64,000 nt of DNA from Bacillus benzoevorans (GTDB taxonomy: Bacteria; Bacillota; Bacilli; Bacillales; Cytobacillaceae), in assembly GCF_014207535.1 (NCBI RefSeq), contig NZ_JACHGK010000005.1, forward strand, positions 1 to 64,000. Direction: 5' to 3'. Below are positions 16,943 through 26,303 of the stretch, in pieces. The notes below the pieces were generated by a model, which worked only from the letters and a program-made list of their open reading frames with translations, was not told where the DNA came from and made no database searches. Made by a program: the position numbers and the translations under genes. The stretch's first letter is position 1, and each line of letters starts with the position of its first letter.

Positions 16943-16958
16943 TCAACTAAGGACTCAA

Positions 16959-16993
16959 AGAAACGTGCTGTCACACATTGACAGCACGTTTCT
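16959..16993. terminator. Bidirectional terminator between nadE and pflA
   Basis: AGAAACGTGCTGTCA and TGACAGCACGTTTCT are perfectly complementary around a five-base loop. The end of the pflA coding sequence lies inside the stem. Confidence 0.85.
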
Positions 16994-17738
16994 CTTCTTC
17001 CATATAAGTAACGCTTTTCGTTAATATTTGATACGCTTCTGCTGCTTTTTCTTCGCTTGGCGGTTCAATATCCTGAAGTGGATATTCATGTCCCAAAGCT
17101 TCCCATTTATATACTCCAAGCTTATGGTAAGGCAATATCTCAACTTTATTAACATTTTTTAATGTACCAATGAAATCCCCAAGCTGATGTAAGTCTTCCA
17201 CATCATCGGTCACCGTTGGTACTAGAACGTGACGAATCCAAACAGGAATTTTTGAATCCGACAGAAAACGGGCAAAATCCAAAATATGATCATTGGCCAT
17301 ACCAGTCAGGTCAATGTGCTTTTGTCTGTTGATGTGTTTTAAATCAAGTAAAATTAAGTCGGTATAATTCAATACTTCCTTTAATTGTTCTTGAAATAAT
17401 GGAGCGGTAGAATAACAGCCCCCTGAAGAATCAATGGTTGTATGAATTCCTGCCTTTTTGCATTCTTTAAAAAGCTCTAGTAAAAAAGGTAATTGCAGCA
17501 GCGGTTCTCCGCCGCTGACAGTGATTCCTCCTCCTGATGCTTCAATGAAAGGGAGATAGGATGTTAAATCCTCCATAATTTCACTTACAGACATTGATTT
17601 CCCTTGACCGAGCTCCCAAGTATCTGCATTATGACAAAATTGGCAGCGCAGAAGACAGCCCTGTGTGAAAATGACATAGCGAATACCGGGACCATCAACT
17701 GTACCAAATGTTTCGATGGAATGAATATTTCCGTTCAT
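16971..17738 (-). CDS. pflA: Pyruvate formate-lyase activating enzyme
   Basis: This radical SAM enzyme installs the glycyl radical on PflB. The 255-aa protein has the CxxxCxxC cluster motif CLLRCQFC near residue 37 and the SAM-binding SGGEPLLQ. ATG 17738 follows GGGAGAA. It lies about 110 bases downstream of pflB on the same strand, and no strong terminator separates them. Both function only without oxygen. Confidence 0.95.
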   Translation of the reverse strand: MNGNIHSIETFGTVDGPGIRYVIFTQGCLLRCQFCHNADTWELGQGKSMSVSEIMEDLTSYLPFIEASGGGITVSGGEPLLQLPFLLELFKECKKAGIHTTIDSSGGCYSTAPLFQEQLKEVLNYTDLILLDLKHINRQKHIDLTGMANDHILDFARFLSDSKIPVWIRHVLVPTVTDDVEDLHQLGDFIGTLKNVNKVEILPYHKLGVYKWEALGHEYPLQDIEPPSEEKAAEAYQILTKSVTYMEEEKRAVNV

Positions 17739-17846
17739 GTTTATTTTCTCCCTTCCAAAATTGAATCGACTCATCAGCAGGGGACTAGAACTGAAAGACG
17801 AATCATTTGGAAAAGCAGCTTGCGGGCTGCCTTTCCAAAAATAAGC

Positions 17847-20075
17847 TTACATGCTTTCGTGGAATGTACGATTGATTACGTCCAGTTGTTGTTCTTTTGT
17901 TAATTTAATAAAGTTTACCGCATAACCGGATACACGAATGGTTAATTGTGGATATTTTTCTGGATGGTCCATAGCATCGAGCAATGTCTCACGGTTAAAT
18001 ACGTTAATATTTAAGTGATGTCCTTTTTTCGTTGCGTATCCGTCAAGGATTGAAACTAAATTGCGATTGCGTGCCTCTTCTTCTTTACCAAGAGCTTTCG
18101 GGACGATCGAGAATGTATTTGAAATACCGTCCATGGAAGACTTATATGGTAGTTTAGATACTGAAGACAGGGATGCAAGGGCGCCTTTTGTATCACGGCC
18201 ATGCATAGGGTTAGCACCTGGTGCGAATGGTACACCGGCAGCACGTCCATCAGGAGTTGCACCTGTTTTCTTACCATATACAACATTGGATGTGATCGTT
18301 AAAATCGATTGAGTAGGTACGGCATCACGGTAAGTTTTATGTTTTCTAATCTTGTTCATGATTTCTTTCACCAGCATAACGGCAATGGAGTCTACCCGTT
18401 CATCATTGTTGCCGTATTTAGGGAAGTCCCCTTCGATTTCATAATCAACAACTAGACCATTTTCGTCACGAACTGTTTTCACTTTGGCGTATTTAATCGC
18501 GCTAAGAGAGTCTGCGGCAACAGACAGTCCGGCAATACCGCAAGCCATTGTACGTAAAATATCACGATCATGCAGCGCCATTTCTAATCTTTCATAGTAA
18601 TATTTATCGTGCATATAGTGAATGACATTGAGTGTATTGACATAAAGTTCACATAACCAATCCATCATCACATCAAATTTTTGCAATACTTCTTCATAAT
18701 CTAAGTATTCAGAAGTAACCGGCTGGTAAGCAGGTCCGATTTGCTGTTTGTATCTTTCATCGACACCGCCATTAATCGCATATAATAAAGCTTTTGCAAG
18801 GTTTACCCGGGCGCCGAAGAATTGCATTTGTTTCCCAATTCTCATTGCGGAAACACAGCAGGCAATGCCGTAATCGTCACCGTAATTTTCTCTCATCATA
18901 TCGTCATTCTCATATTGAATAGCACTTGATTTGATCGACATTTTGGCACAGTAAATTTTAAATTGTTCAGGAAGGTTTTTTGACCAAAGAACAGTTAAGT
19001 TTGGCTCAGGTGCTGCTCCAAGGTTATCAAGCGTATGCAAGAAACGGAAGGAGTTCTTCGTTACTAATGGACGTCCATCAAGGGCCATACCGCCAATAGA
19101 CTCTGTCACCCAGGTAGGGTCTCCTGAGTATAACTCATTATATTCAGGCGTTCTGGCGAATTTGACAAGGCGCAGCTTCATAATGAAGTGGTCCACTAAT
19201 TCTTGAGCTTCCTGTTCAGTTAAGGTTCCATTGTTTAAATCTCTTTCAATATAAATGTCTAAGAATGTTGAGGTACGACCAAGGCTCATGGCTGCACCGT
19301 TTTGTTCTTTTATTGCCGCTAAATAACCTAAGTATAACCATTGAATCGCTTCTTTCGCGTTACGAGCTGGCTGCGAAATATCAAATCCGTATGAAGCTGC
19401 TAATTGTTTTAATTCCTTTAAGGCGCGATATTGTTCACTGTACTCTTCACGATCGCGAATCACATCATCACTCATCGTACGGGAACCGATGTAGTTAAAT
19501 TCTCTTTGTTTTTCTTTCATTAAGAAGTCGACGCCGTAAAGTGCCACACGGCGGTAATCACCAATAATGCGTCCGCGTCCATAAGCATCAGGAAGACCTG
19601 TAATAACACCGGCATGACGTGCAGCTCTCATTTCTGGAGTATAGACATCGAATACTCCTTGGTTATGAGTTTTGCGAATATGGGTAAAAAAATCTTCCAC
19701 TTCTTTATCTAAATCAAATCCATTTGCTTCTAAAGCACTTTTTGCCATACGAATACCGCCAAATGGCATTAACGCACGTTTAAATGGTTTATCTGTTTGA
19801 AAACCAACAATTTGTTCCATTTCTTTATCTAAATATCCAGGACCATGGGAAGTAATGGTGGATACAATTTTTGTATCTGCATCTAAAACTCCGCCTGCTT
19901 CACGTTCTTTTTCGGTTAGCTCCATTACCTGCTTCCAAAGTTTTGTTGTGGCATCTGTAGGTCCTTCTAAGAAGCTTTCATTCCCTGTGTATGGAGTATA
20001 GTTTCTTAAAATAAAATCACGTACATTCACTTCTTTATCCCAAACACCAGTTGTAAAACCTTTCCACTGTTCCAT
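17847..20075 (-). CDS. pflB: Formate acetyltransferase (pyruvate formate-lyase)
   Basis: PflB converts pyruvate and CoA to acetyl-CoA and formate during anaerobic growth. The 742-aa protein has the catalytic cysteine pair in GIACCVSAMRIGKQ (about 406-407) and the glycyl-radical motif RVSGYAVNF (Gly about 717). The start is preceded by GAGGTGA. Upstream lies a Rex/Fnr-like operator and a TATACT -10 element. The pflB-pflA pair implies a facultative anaerobe. Confidence 0.96.
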   Translation of the reverse strand: MEQWKGFTTGVWDKEVNVRDFILRNYTPYTGNESFLEGPTDATTKLWKQVMELTEKEREAGGVLDADTKIVSTITSHGPGYLDKEMEQIVGFQTDKPFKRALMPFGGIRMAKSALEANGFDLDKEVEDFFTHIRKTHNQGVFDVYTPEMRAARHAGVITGLPDAYGRGRIIGDYRRVALYGVDFLMKEKQREFNYIGSRTMSDDVIRDREEYSEQYRALKELKQLAASYGFDISQPARNAKEAIQWLYLGYLAAIKEQNGAAMSLGRTSTFLDIYIERDLNNGTLTEQEAQELVDHFIMKLRLVKFARTPEYNELYSGDPTWVTESIGGMALDGRPLVTKNSFRFLHTLDNLGAAPEPNLTVLWSKNLPEQFKIYCAKMSIKSSAIQYENDDMMRENYGDDYGIACCVSAMRIGKQMQFFGARVNLAKALLYAINGGVDERYKQQIGPAYQPVTSEYLDYEEVLQKFDVMMDWLCELYVNTLNVIHYMHDKYYYERLEMALHDRDILRTMACGIAGLSVAADSLSAIKYAKVKTVRDENGLVVDYEIEGDFPKYGNNDERVDSIAVMLVKEIMNKIRKHKTYRDAVPTQSILTITSNVVYGKKTGATPDGRAAGVPFAPGANPMHGRDTKGALASLSSVSKLPYKSSMDGISNTFSIVPKALGKEEEARNRNLVSILDGYATKKGHHLNINVFNRETLLDAMDHPEKYPQLTIRVSGYAVNFIKLTKEQQLDVINRTFHESM

Positions 20076-20135
20076 TTATTAGGTCACCTCGAAAGTTTGA
20101 TTAGCCAAAACTGTTTTATTGTTTCCTACGAGTTC

Positions 20136-20201
20136 AGTATAACAGGTTTTTTTGTGAAATAAATCACATTATATATGACTTTTTTGTGAATGGTATGAAA
20201 A
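20136..20201 (-). promoter_or_regulatory. pflB promoter with Rex/Fnr-like operator sites
   Basis: TGTGAAATAAATCACA at 20153-20168 has perfect TGTGA/TCACA arms (Fnr/CRP-like) and also fits the Rex consensus TTGTGAA-N4-TTCACAA with two mismatches. A weaker second site, TTGTGAA-N4-ATGAAAA, is at 20184-20201. A TATACT -10 candidate lies at 20141-20136, so the main site overlaps the -35 region. That position suits a repressor such as Rex better than Fnr activation, which usually centres at -41.5. The regulator itself is not in the window. Confidence 0.6.
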
Positions 20202-20451
20202 CGTTGCCATTACGGCGTTAAATTAACTATCTTTTGAATTTTTTTACAAATTATCATATAATTTTAATAGCTCTGTATAAACTGTACTATAATTATTTTG
20301 ATGAAATGTTAAATTGTTATATAAGAGGTGTTATCCTTTATTGATGTATTAATGTGATTTTCTAACCTAATGTTTGTCGAATTGCAAATTACTATACAGG
20401 GCTGTTTTGGAAGCAGTTTTTAATTTTTCCTATAAAGAGAATGGTTATTTT
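20202..20451. other. Intergenic region between pflB and nrnB
   Basis: This is AT-rich sequence between divergent transcription units, with no supported reading frame. The pflB operators lie on one side and the nrnB promoter on the other. Confidence 0.5.
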
Positions 20452-20480
20452 TTGACAATAGAAGGGATAAGAGATAATCT
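20452..20480 (+). promoter_or_regulatory. Sigma-A-type promoter of nrnB
   Basis: TTGACA (20452-20457) and TAATCT (20475-20480) are separated by 17 bases, about 95 bases before the nrnB start. Confidence 0.55.
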
Positions 20481-20574
20481 TGCATATAAGGCATAAAAAG
20501 GAAATGGAATAAAACAAATGAATAAGAAGGAAGTCTAGGAATACATATTAATGGAAATTGAAAGGTGGGTTCCA

Positions 20575-21762
20575 ATGATTCATCTATTTACCCATAATGA
20601 TTTAGATGGTGTTGGCTGCGGTATTTTAGCACGGATAGCATTAGGAGACGATGTTGAGGTTCACTACAATTCTGTTGCTAGGATCAATACGCAGGTTGAA
20701 AAATACTTTGAATCGATGAAATCTGAACAAGTAAATGAAGATACTGTATTGATTACGGATTTAACGGTGAACGAAGCGAATAGCAAAAGAATTGAAAAAT
20801 TTGTAAACGCAGGGGGCAAGGCACAGTTTCTTGACCACCATAAAACGGCTTTACATTTGAATGAATATAACTGGGCATCCGTTCGAGTTCAGTACGATGA
20901 CGGGAGACTGACATCCGCAACATCTTTATTCTATGATTATTTATTACAAAATAAATGGCTTGAGCATAGGCCGGGAATTGATGAATTTGTTGAATTAATC
21001 CGGCAGTATGATACATGGGAATGGGAAACAAATCAATTAATTAAAGCAAAACAATTAAATGATTTATTTTCATTAATATCGATTGATGATTTTGAGGGAA
21101 AAATGCTGGAACGATTAATAACGAGCGAGCAGTTTCTGTTTAATGAATTTGAACAGCAGCTTTTGAAAATGGAAGAAGAAAAAATTAATCGTTATATACG
21201 AAAGAAAAATCGCGAATTAGTGCAAGTCTTTATTGGTGAACATTGTGTTGGAATTGTTCACGCTGAAATGTACCATTCAGAACTAGGAAATGAACTTGGA
21301 AAAGAAAACAGCCATTTGGATTATATAGCCATACTAAATATGGGTGGAAAAAAGGTCAGTTTTCGTACCATTCATGACCATATTGATGTTTCAGCGGTTG
21401 CAGGGCAATTCGGCGGCGGGGGACATGCAAAGGCATCAGGGTGTGCAATGAACGAAACAGCCTATAAGCTTTTTGTAAATGAGGTTTTCCCGCTTGAACC
21501 GTCGAAATTAGATGCCCCGAAAAATCAGCATAATATTAAAAATAATCCTGAAGGAACCCTATACGAAAATCAAAGCCGTGAAAAATGGTTTATTCGGAAA
21601 TATCTCGATCAGTGGTTAGTGGAGCATGATGGAAGAACTCTTCCGATGAACTTTTCAGATTTTTTTGCGGCGGAAAATTTTATAAAAAGACAATATACTG
21701 CAGCATTATCAAGAGACGATCAATATCACGAATATCTGAAGAATTTAAAAAAGAAATCATAG
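20575..21762 (+). CDS. nrnB: DHH-family oligoribonuclease NrnB
   Basis: NrnB-type (YngD) phosphodiesterases degrade short oligoribonucleotides, including pGpG. The 395-aa protein has the DHH phosphoesterase motifs THNDLDGVGCG at the start, ITDLTV and LDHHKTA (about residue 88), and a DHHA1 C-terminal domain with GQFGGGGHAKASG (about 280). ATG 20575 is supported by AAAGGTGGG; the frame is open upstream from 20551. It is a single gene between a sigma-A promoter and a long terminator. Confidence 0.88.
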   Translation: MIHLFTHNDLDGVGCGILARIALGDDVEVHYNSVARINTQVEKYFESMKSEQVNEDTVLITDLTVNEANSKRIEKFVNAGGKAQFLDHHKTALHLNEYNWASVRVQYDDGRLTSATSLFYDYLLQNKWLEHRPGIDEFVELIRQYDTWEWETNQLIKAKQLNDLFSLISIDDFEGKMLERLITSEQFLFNEFEQQLLKMEEEKINRYIRKKNRELVQVFIGEHCVGIVHAEMYHSELGNELGKENSHLDYIAILNMGGKKVSFRTIHDHIDVSAVAGQFGGGGHAKASGCAMNETAYKLFVNEVFPLEPSKLDAPKNQHNIKNNPEGTLYENQSREKWFIRKYLDQWLVEHDGRTLPMNFSDFFAAENFIKRQYTAALSRDDQYHEYLKNLKKKS

Positions 21763-21783
21763 ACAAAATAGTAAAAGATCATT

Positions 21784-21837
21784 AATGTGCCAGTATAATG
21801 AATGGTATTTACGTTCATTATACTGGCACATTTTTTT
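21784..21837 (+). terminator. Rho-independent terminator after nrnB
   Basis: AATGTGCCAGTATAATGAA pairs perfectly over 19 bases with its complement around an 11-base loop, followed by TTTTTTT. Confidence 0.9.
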
Positions 21838-21955
21838 GCGTATAATATGACAAAATTAGACAAAAAATTTTCATTTTTATTACAATGATGCCTCATGGAT
21901 TGCTTTTCTGATAAAATATAAGGCGATTGTTAATTTTGAGGACGGAAGTGTTTAG

Positions 21956-23113
21956 ATGAAGAGATTGTTCACCATTTTGTTTTTATCGTTTTTATTACCT
22001 TCTCAAGTAACTGCAGCAGAAATAAATAAAGTCCCGGAAATTGTAAGTGAAGCTGCAATCCTGATGGATACTCAATCAGGGGCTGTATTATATCAAAAGA
22101 ATGCGGATGTCAAAATGGTGCCAGCCAGTTTGACGAAAATTGCAACCGCTATCTATGCCATTGAAAAGGGAAATCTAAATGATATGGTTACGGTTAGTAA
22201 AGAAGCCACAGATGTTGAGGGAACCAGGGTTTACCTAGTGGAAGGCGAAACAGTAACGTTAAAACATCTGCTTCAAGGAATGCTGGTGAACTCAGGAAAT
22301 GATGCTGCTGCGGCCATTGCCATTCATTTAGATGGGAGTGTTGAGTCGTTTTCGCAACAATTAAATAAATATTTACATGAAACAATAGGCGTCTCGTCTA
22401 CTCATTTTACGAATCCTCATGGATTATATGAGGAAAACCATTATACAACAGCACATGATCTGGCTGTCATAACGAATTATGCCATGAAAAATCCGATCTT
22501 TAAAGAAATCTTCGGTACGAAAGAACTTGCTTGGGATGGTCAGGAATGGGATACAACTCTAGTAACCCACCATCTTCTTTTAAAAGGGGATTATCCTTAT
22601 GAAGGGATTACTGGGGGGAAAACTGGATTTGTTAACGAAGCAAAACAAACATTGGCCACAACAGCTGAGAATGAACAGATACAGTTGACAGCGATTGCCT
22701 TAAAAGCCGATTTCAAAAAGCAAATTTATCATGATACGCAAGCCCTCTTAGATTATGGGTTTCAAAATTACCGCACTGGAAAAATTGATCGATCTTCGGT
22801 TTATCAATTAGGCGAACAAAAGTTTATCGCCGATAAAGATATTCCAATTACTGTTCCAATCGTTCCTGTCAAGGAATTTGTAACAAGTAAGGGAGAACTG
22901 AAAATACTTAATGCGAATGGAGATACCATTCAAACAGTTGCACTTCGAGAGGAAAGTAATCATTTAGCTGCAGAAGGTGTGAATAATAGTAAGAGTATTG
23001 ACTCCTTACACAGCAAGGGAAATGCAATAAGGCAGGATACCTTGTTTATCATTGCGCTGTTTGCCTTAGCATCGATTGTCCTTAGTGCGAGAAAATGGAA
23101 CAGCCGCATATAA
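21956..23113 (+). CDS. D-alanyl-D-alanine carboxypeptidase (S11, DacF-like)
   Basis: This low-molecular-mass penicillin-binding protein trims the terminal D-Ala of peptidoglycan stem peptides. The 385-aa protein has a signal peptide (cut near AAE, about 21-23), the SxxK motif PASLTKI (about 62), SGN in LVNSGNDAA and KTG in GGKTGF (about 222). A C-terminal hydrophobic helix (about 358-378) followed by RKWNSR anchors it in the membrane. The domain order matches DacF/DacB-type enzymes; which paralog it is cannot be told here. Confidence 0.9.
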   Translation: MKRLFTILFLSFLLPSQVTAAEINKVPEIVSEAAILMDTQSGAVLYQKNADVKMVPASLTKIATAIYAIEKGNLNDMVTVSKEATDVEGTRVYLVEGETVTLKHLLQGMLVNSGNDAAAAIAIHLDGSVESFSQQLNKYLHETIGVSSTHFTNPHGLYEENHYTTAHDLAVITNYAMKNPIFKEIFGTKELAWDGQEWDTTLVTHHLLLKGDYPYEGITGGKTGFVNEAKQTLATTAENEQIQLTAIALKADFKKQIYHDTQALLDYGFQNYRTGKIDRSSVYQLGEQKFIADKDIPITVPIVPVKEFVTSKGELKILNANGDTIQTVALREESNHLAAEGVNNSKSIDSLHSKGNAIRQDTLFIIALFALASIVLSARKWNSRI

Positions 23114-23202
23114 TAAATGTTTCTATTTCAAGAACCAAATCCGATTGGGGTTAAAGAATATTTATTTTGGACGAGTGGCACTATAAGCTTGGAGGTGTCA
23201 CA

Positions 23203-23334
23203 ATGGGTAAACGCAAAGCGGATCCTTCTACAATTGGACTTAATTCTTCCCAGGTAGAAGGTCAAGGGACAACAACAATAGAAACTGGTGCTAAACAAAG
23301 GTCATCCTCACGGAAAAAACAAAAACGTACGTAA
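23203..23334 (+). CDS. Small YuzL-like basic protein (43 aa)
   Basis: A 43-residue frame starts at ATG 23203 after GGAGGTG. It opens MGKRKADPSTIGLNSSQVEG and ends in a Ser/Arg/Lys-rich tail. The KADPS...SSQVEGQG pattern resembles the short YuzL-type proteins of bacilli, recalled from memory. It is soluble, strongly basic and unstructured in appearance, like small spore-core proteins, but no SASP motif is present. A shared terminator follows at once. Confidence 0.6.
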   Translation: MGKRKADPSTIGLNSSQVEGQGTTTIETGAKQRSSSRKKQKRT

Positions 23335-23337
23335 GAA

Positions 23338-23374
23338 AGAAAGCAAAGGGAGCCCCTTTGCTTTCTGCTTTTTC
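23338..23374. terminator. Terminator between YuzL-like gene and ykpA
   Basis: AGAAAGCAAAGGG and CCCTTTGCTTTCT form a stem around a short loop, followed by GCTTTTTC. It can serve both convergent genes. Confidence 0.8.
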
Positions 23375-24994
23375 TTATGAATACATCTCTGAAATTTGTT
23401 TTTGCAGTTCTGTGTCCTCTAAATATTCATCGTAAGTCATTTGTTTATCGATCATGCCTTTTGGTGTTAACTCAATAATACGATTGGCAATCGTTTGAAT
23501 AAATTGATGGTCATGGGATGAAAAAATCAATGAACCTTTAAAATTAATCATTCCATTGTTTAATGCCGTAATCGACTCTAAATCTAGATGGTTCGTCGGT
23601 TCGTCAAGCAGAAGAACGTTGGCGCCGCTTAGCATCATTTTTGAGAGCATACAGCGTACTTTTTCTCCTCCAGAAAGGACACTTGCTTTTTTGAGTACCT
23701 CTTCACCGGAAAATAACATTCTTCCTAAAAATCCTCTTAAAAAGCTTTCGCTGTCATCCTGTGGTGAAAACTGGCGCAGCCAATCCACAAGATTGAGATC
23801 GCACTCGTCAAAGTACTTGGAGTTGTCTTTAGGGAAGTAGGCCTGAGAAGTTGTAACACCCCATTTATAGCTTCCGTTGTCCGGCTCCATTTCACCCATT
23901 AAGATTTTAAACAGGGTGGTTTTGGCCGTTTCATTTGTACCGACTAAAGCGATTTTATCATCTTTATTCATGATGAAGCTGACATTATCCAAAACTTTAA
24001 TCCCATCGATCGTTTTCGTTATCCCTTCTACCCGTAATAAATCATTTCCAATTTCCCGGTCTGGTGTAAATCCAACATATGGATATTTACGGGAAGAAGG
24101 TCGTATATCATCAAGCGTAATTTTATCCAGTAATTTTTTGCGCGATGTAGCTTGTTTTGACTTCGATGCATTAGCGCTAAAGCGCGCGATGAAATTCTGC
24201 AGTTCTTTAATTTTTTCTTCCTTTTTCTTATTGGCATCCTGTGCCATCTTTTGGGCTAACTGGCTTGATTCATACCAAAAATCATAGTTGCCGACATAAA
24301 TTTGGATTTTACCAAAATCAAGATCGGCGATATTTGTACATACTTTATTTAAAAAGTGACGGTCATGGGATACAACAATAACGGTATTTTCAAAGCTAAT
24401 TAAAAACTCTTCCAGCCATTGAATCGCTTTAATATCAAGATGGTTCGTCGGTTCGTCCAATAGAAGGACATCCGGTTTGCCGAATAATGCCTGTGCTAAG
24501 AGGACTTTCACCTTTTCAGCGGCCGTGATATCCGCCATTTTCTTTGTATGCAGTACCTCTTCGATTCCAAGCCCTTTAAGCAGGATGGCTGCTTCAGATT
24601 CAGCTTCCCATCCATTTAACTCAGCGAATTCACCTTCAAGCTCTGCGGCCCTCATGCCGTCTTCGTCTGTAAAATCGGCTTTCATATAAATAGCGTCTTT
24701 TTCCTGCATGACTTCATAGAGGCGGGTATGTCCCATAATGACGACCTTAAGTACTTCTTCCTCTTCGTATTCAAAATGATTTTGTTTTAATACAGCCAGC
24801 CGCTCGCCGGGACCCAGTGTAACTGTACCGGATTGCGGTTCTAGTTCACCGGATAAGATTTTGAGAAAAGTTGATTTTCCGGCACCGTTTGCGCCAATTA
24901 ATCCATAGCAGTTTCCCGGTGTAAATTTAATGTTTACTTCTTCAAATAATTTGCGGTCTCCATAGCGCAGACCAACATTGCTAACAGTGATCAT
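23375..24994 (-). CDS. ykpA: ABC-F family ATPase, YkpA type
   Basis: This is a soluble protein with two ABC domains and no membrane part; ABC-F proteins act on the ribosome. ABC1 (about 1-250) has Walker A GANGAGKST and LLLDEPTNHLD but a degenerate signature, ITAAEKVK. A charged linker (KKKEEKIKELQNFIARFSANASKSKQA) follows. ABC2 has VLSGGEKVR and LLLDEPTNHLD, but its P-loop reads GTNETAKTT, lacking the glycine before the lysine. I believe this last feature is typical of the YkpA branch. At 539 aa it has the usual length. It is not a known antibiotic-resistance subtype. Confidence 0.87.
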   Translation of the reverse strand: MITVSNVGLRYGDRKLFEEVNIKFTPGNCYGLIGANGAGKSTFLKILSGELEPQSGTVTLGPGERLAVLKQNHFEYEEEEVLKVVIMGHTRLYEVMQEKDAIYMKADFTDEDGMRAAELEGEFAELNGWEAESEAAILLKGLGIEEVLHTKKMADITAAEKVKVLLAQALFGKPDVLLLDEPTNHLDIKAIQWLEEFLISFENTVIVVSHDRHFLNKVCTNIADLDFGKIQIYVGNYDFWYESSQLAQKMAQDANKKKEEKIKELQNFIARFSANASKSKQATSRKKLLDKITLDDIRPSSRKYPYVGFTPDREIGNDLLRVEGITKTIDGIKVLDNVSFIMNKDDKIALVGTNETAKTTLFKILMGEMEPDNGSYKWGVTTSQAYFPKDNSKYFDECDLNLVDWLRQFSPQDDSESFLRGFLGRMLFSGEEVLKKASVLSGGEKVRCMLSKMMLSGANVLLLDEPTNHLDLESITALNNGMINFKGSLIFSSHDHQFIQTIANRIIELTPKGMIDKQMTYDEYLEDTELQKQISEMYS

Positions 24995-25277
24995 TTACAT
25001 TTATTCCTCCAAACCAATGATGAACAGATTATACCATGAACATTCGAGAAGGGCGAATAAATTGGAAAAACAAGAAGGATATAATCGTTTTCCCCATATT
25101 TGCGGTAAGATAAAAATTTTTATAAAAAAATTGGATTTAGTGCAGGAAATTTCTTTATCACCATTGTATTTTATAAGGTAAATAGTAGTGAAATAAATTT
25201 TGAATGATATTCATCATTTGTTCATATTTTTTCTGTAGAATAAATAATAACGAGGATGATTAAAAGGAGTTTTTATT

Positions 25278-25502
25278 ATGCCAAGTAAACAGCTGGTTGA
25301 GTTAGTTCATAGGTTGAAAAATTCTGGTATTAAGATTAGTTTTACAACACCCAGGTCAAAAACAATGATTCATCTGCAGGAAGCCGAGGAATGGCAGCAA
25401 ATCATGACGACCGGCAGTCTCTGTTGCAAAAAGAAAAGTAATAATCCAGTTATTGATTTTATCCAGCCCAAATCAGTGAGGGATATTATTATCCCTCACT
25501 GA
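25278..25502 (+). CDS. Hypothetical small protein (74 aa)
   Basis: The frame begins at ATG 25278, nine bases after AAGGAG. It encodes a cytosolic-looking protein with an amphipathic first helix (KQLVELVHRLKNSGI), a beta-like ISFTTPRSKTMIHL segment and a CC pair near residue 49. I recognise no family. A terminator hairpin overlaps its last codons. The ribosome site and terminator support expression. Confidence 0.55.
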   Translation: MPSKQLVELVHRLKNSGIKISFTTPRSKTMIHLQEAEEWQQIMTTGSLCCKKKSNNPVIDFIQPKSVRDIIIPH

Positions 25503-25512
25503 ACTGTATTTT
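25474..25512. terminator. Terminator between convergent genes
   Basis: CAGTGAGGGATA and TATCCCTCACTG pair perfectly around TTAT. The stem overlaps the end of the 74-aa gene, and T-rich sequence follows on the plus strand. Confidence 0.75.
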
Positions 25513-25518
25513 TCTGGT

Positions 25519-26127
25519 TTATATTTTATCCATGATGGTTTCAAATACTTCCTCTTTATTAAAACCTTCACCCATTTCGAATTTTTTAATAAATCGGTTG
25601 TTTTCGTTTAATAAAAATACAAAGGTGCTATGAACGTAAAATCCATCCCCTGGGTCTCTATATTGGAATTGGAAAGTTTCCCCTAATTCTTTAATCTCTA
25701 CTACATCCTCCTTAATATTTTTGGGATCACCTGTTAACAAAATCCAGTTTCCGTCATCTTCAATTTCAAAAGTTTTCATATAATCCATGAGTTCTTCAGG
25801 AGTATCCCGGTAAGGATCAATGGTTACCGTAATAAATTGTACCTTATCCCCGAAAACACCGGCTTTTTCTAAATCCTTTTTCAGCATATTCATTCTAATC
25901 GTAGTAGTAGGACAAATATCAGGGCAATGACCATACATGAATTCAACTAATTTCAATTTTTTTTCTGATTTGGAAAAAGCATATTCCTCATTATGCATCG
26001 TCACAAGCGTGATATCATCGGGAACTGTAGCCCTCACATCACGGATAACGAAAAAAGAAATACCACCGGCTATACCAAGAACAATGATTGAAGCACAAAG
26101 AATATATATCTTATGAATTTTTTTCAA
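25519..26127 (-). CDS. SCO1/SenC-family copper chaperone for cytochrome oxidase
   Basis: Sco proteins deliver copper to the CuA centre of cytochrome c oxidase on the outer face of the membrane. The 202-aa protein has an N-terminal anchor (about 8-28) and a thioredoxin fold with the copper ligands CPDIC (about 69-73) and the histidine in YVHSTF (about 165). It is a single gene. The N-terminus has a cysteine (LCASIIV), but not in a convincing lipobox. An electron-transfer or redox role is the alternative. Confidence 0.9.
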   Translation of the reverse strand: MKKIHKIYILCASIIVLGIAGGISFFVIRDVRATVPDDITLVTMHNEEYAFSKSEKKLKLVEFMYGHCPDICPTTTIRMNMLKKDLEKAGVFGDKVQFITVTIDPYRDTPEELMDYMKTFEIEDDGNWILLTGDPKNIKEDVVEIKELGETFQFQYRDPGDGFYVHSTFVFLLNENNRFIKKFEMGEGFNKEEVFETIMDKI

Positions 26128-26303
26128 TTATCTCCCCTCCTACCTATAAGATATAAAAAAATAAAGCGCAATCATATGGATAAAATGTGAACAAGGGTGA
26201 TGCATATCAATAATTTAGAGCGTATATATCTTATTATCATACATAATTTATATTTTGAATATTTAAATAGTTCAAAAAAAGATATATAATAGGAGTATAT
26301 TTG

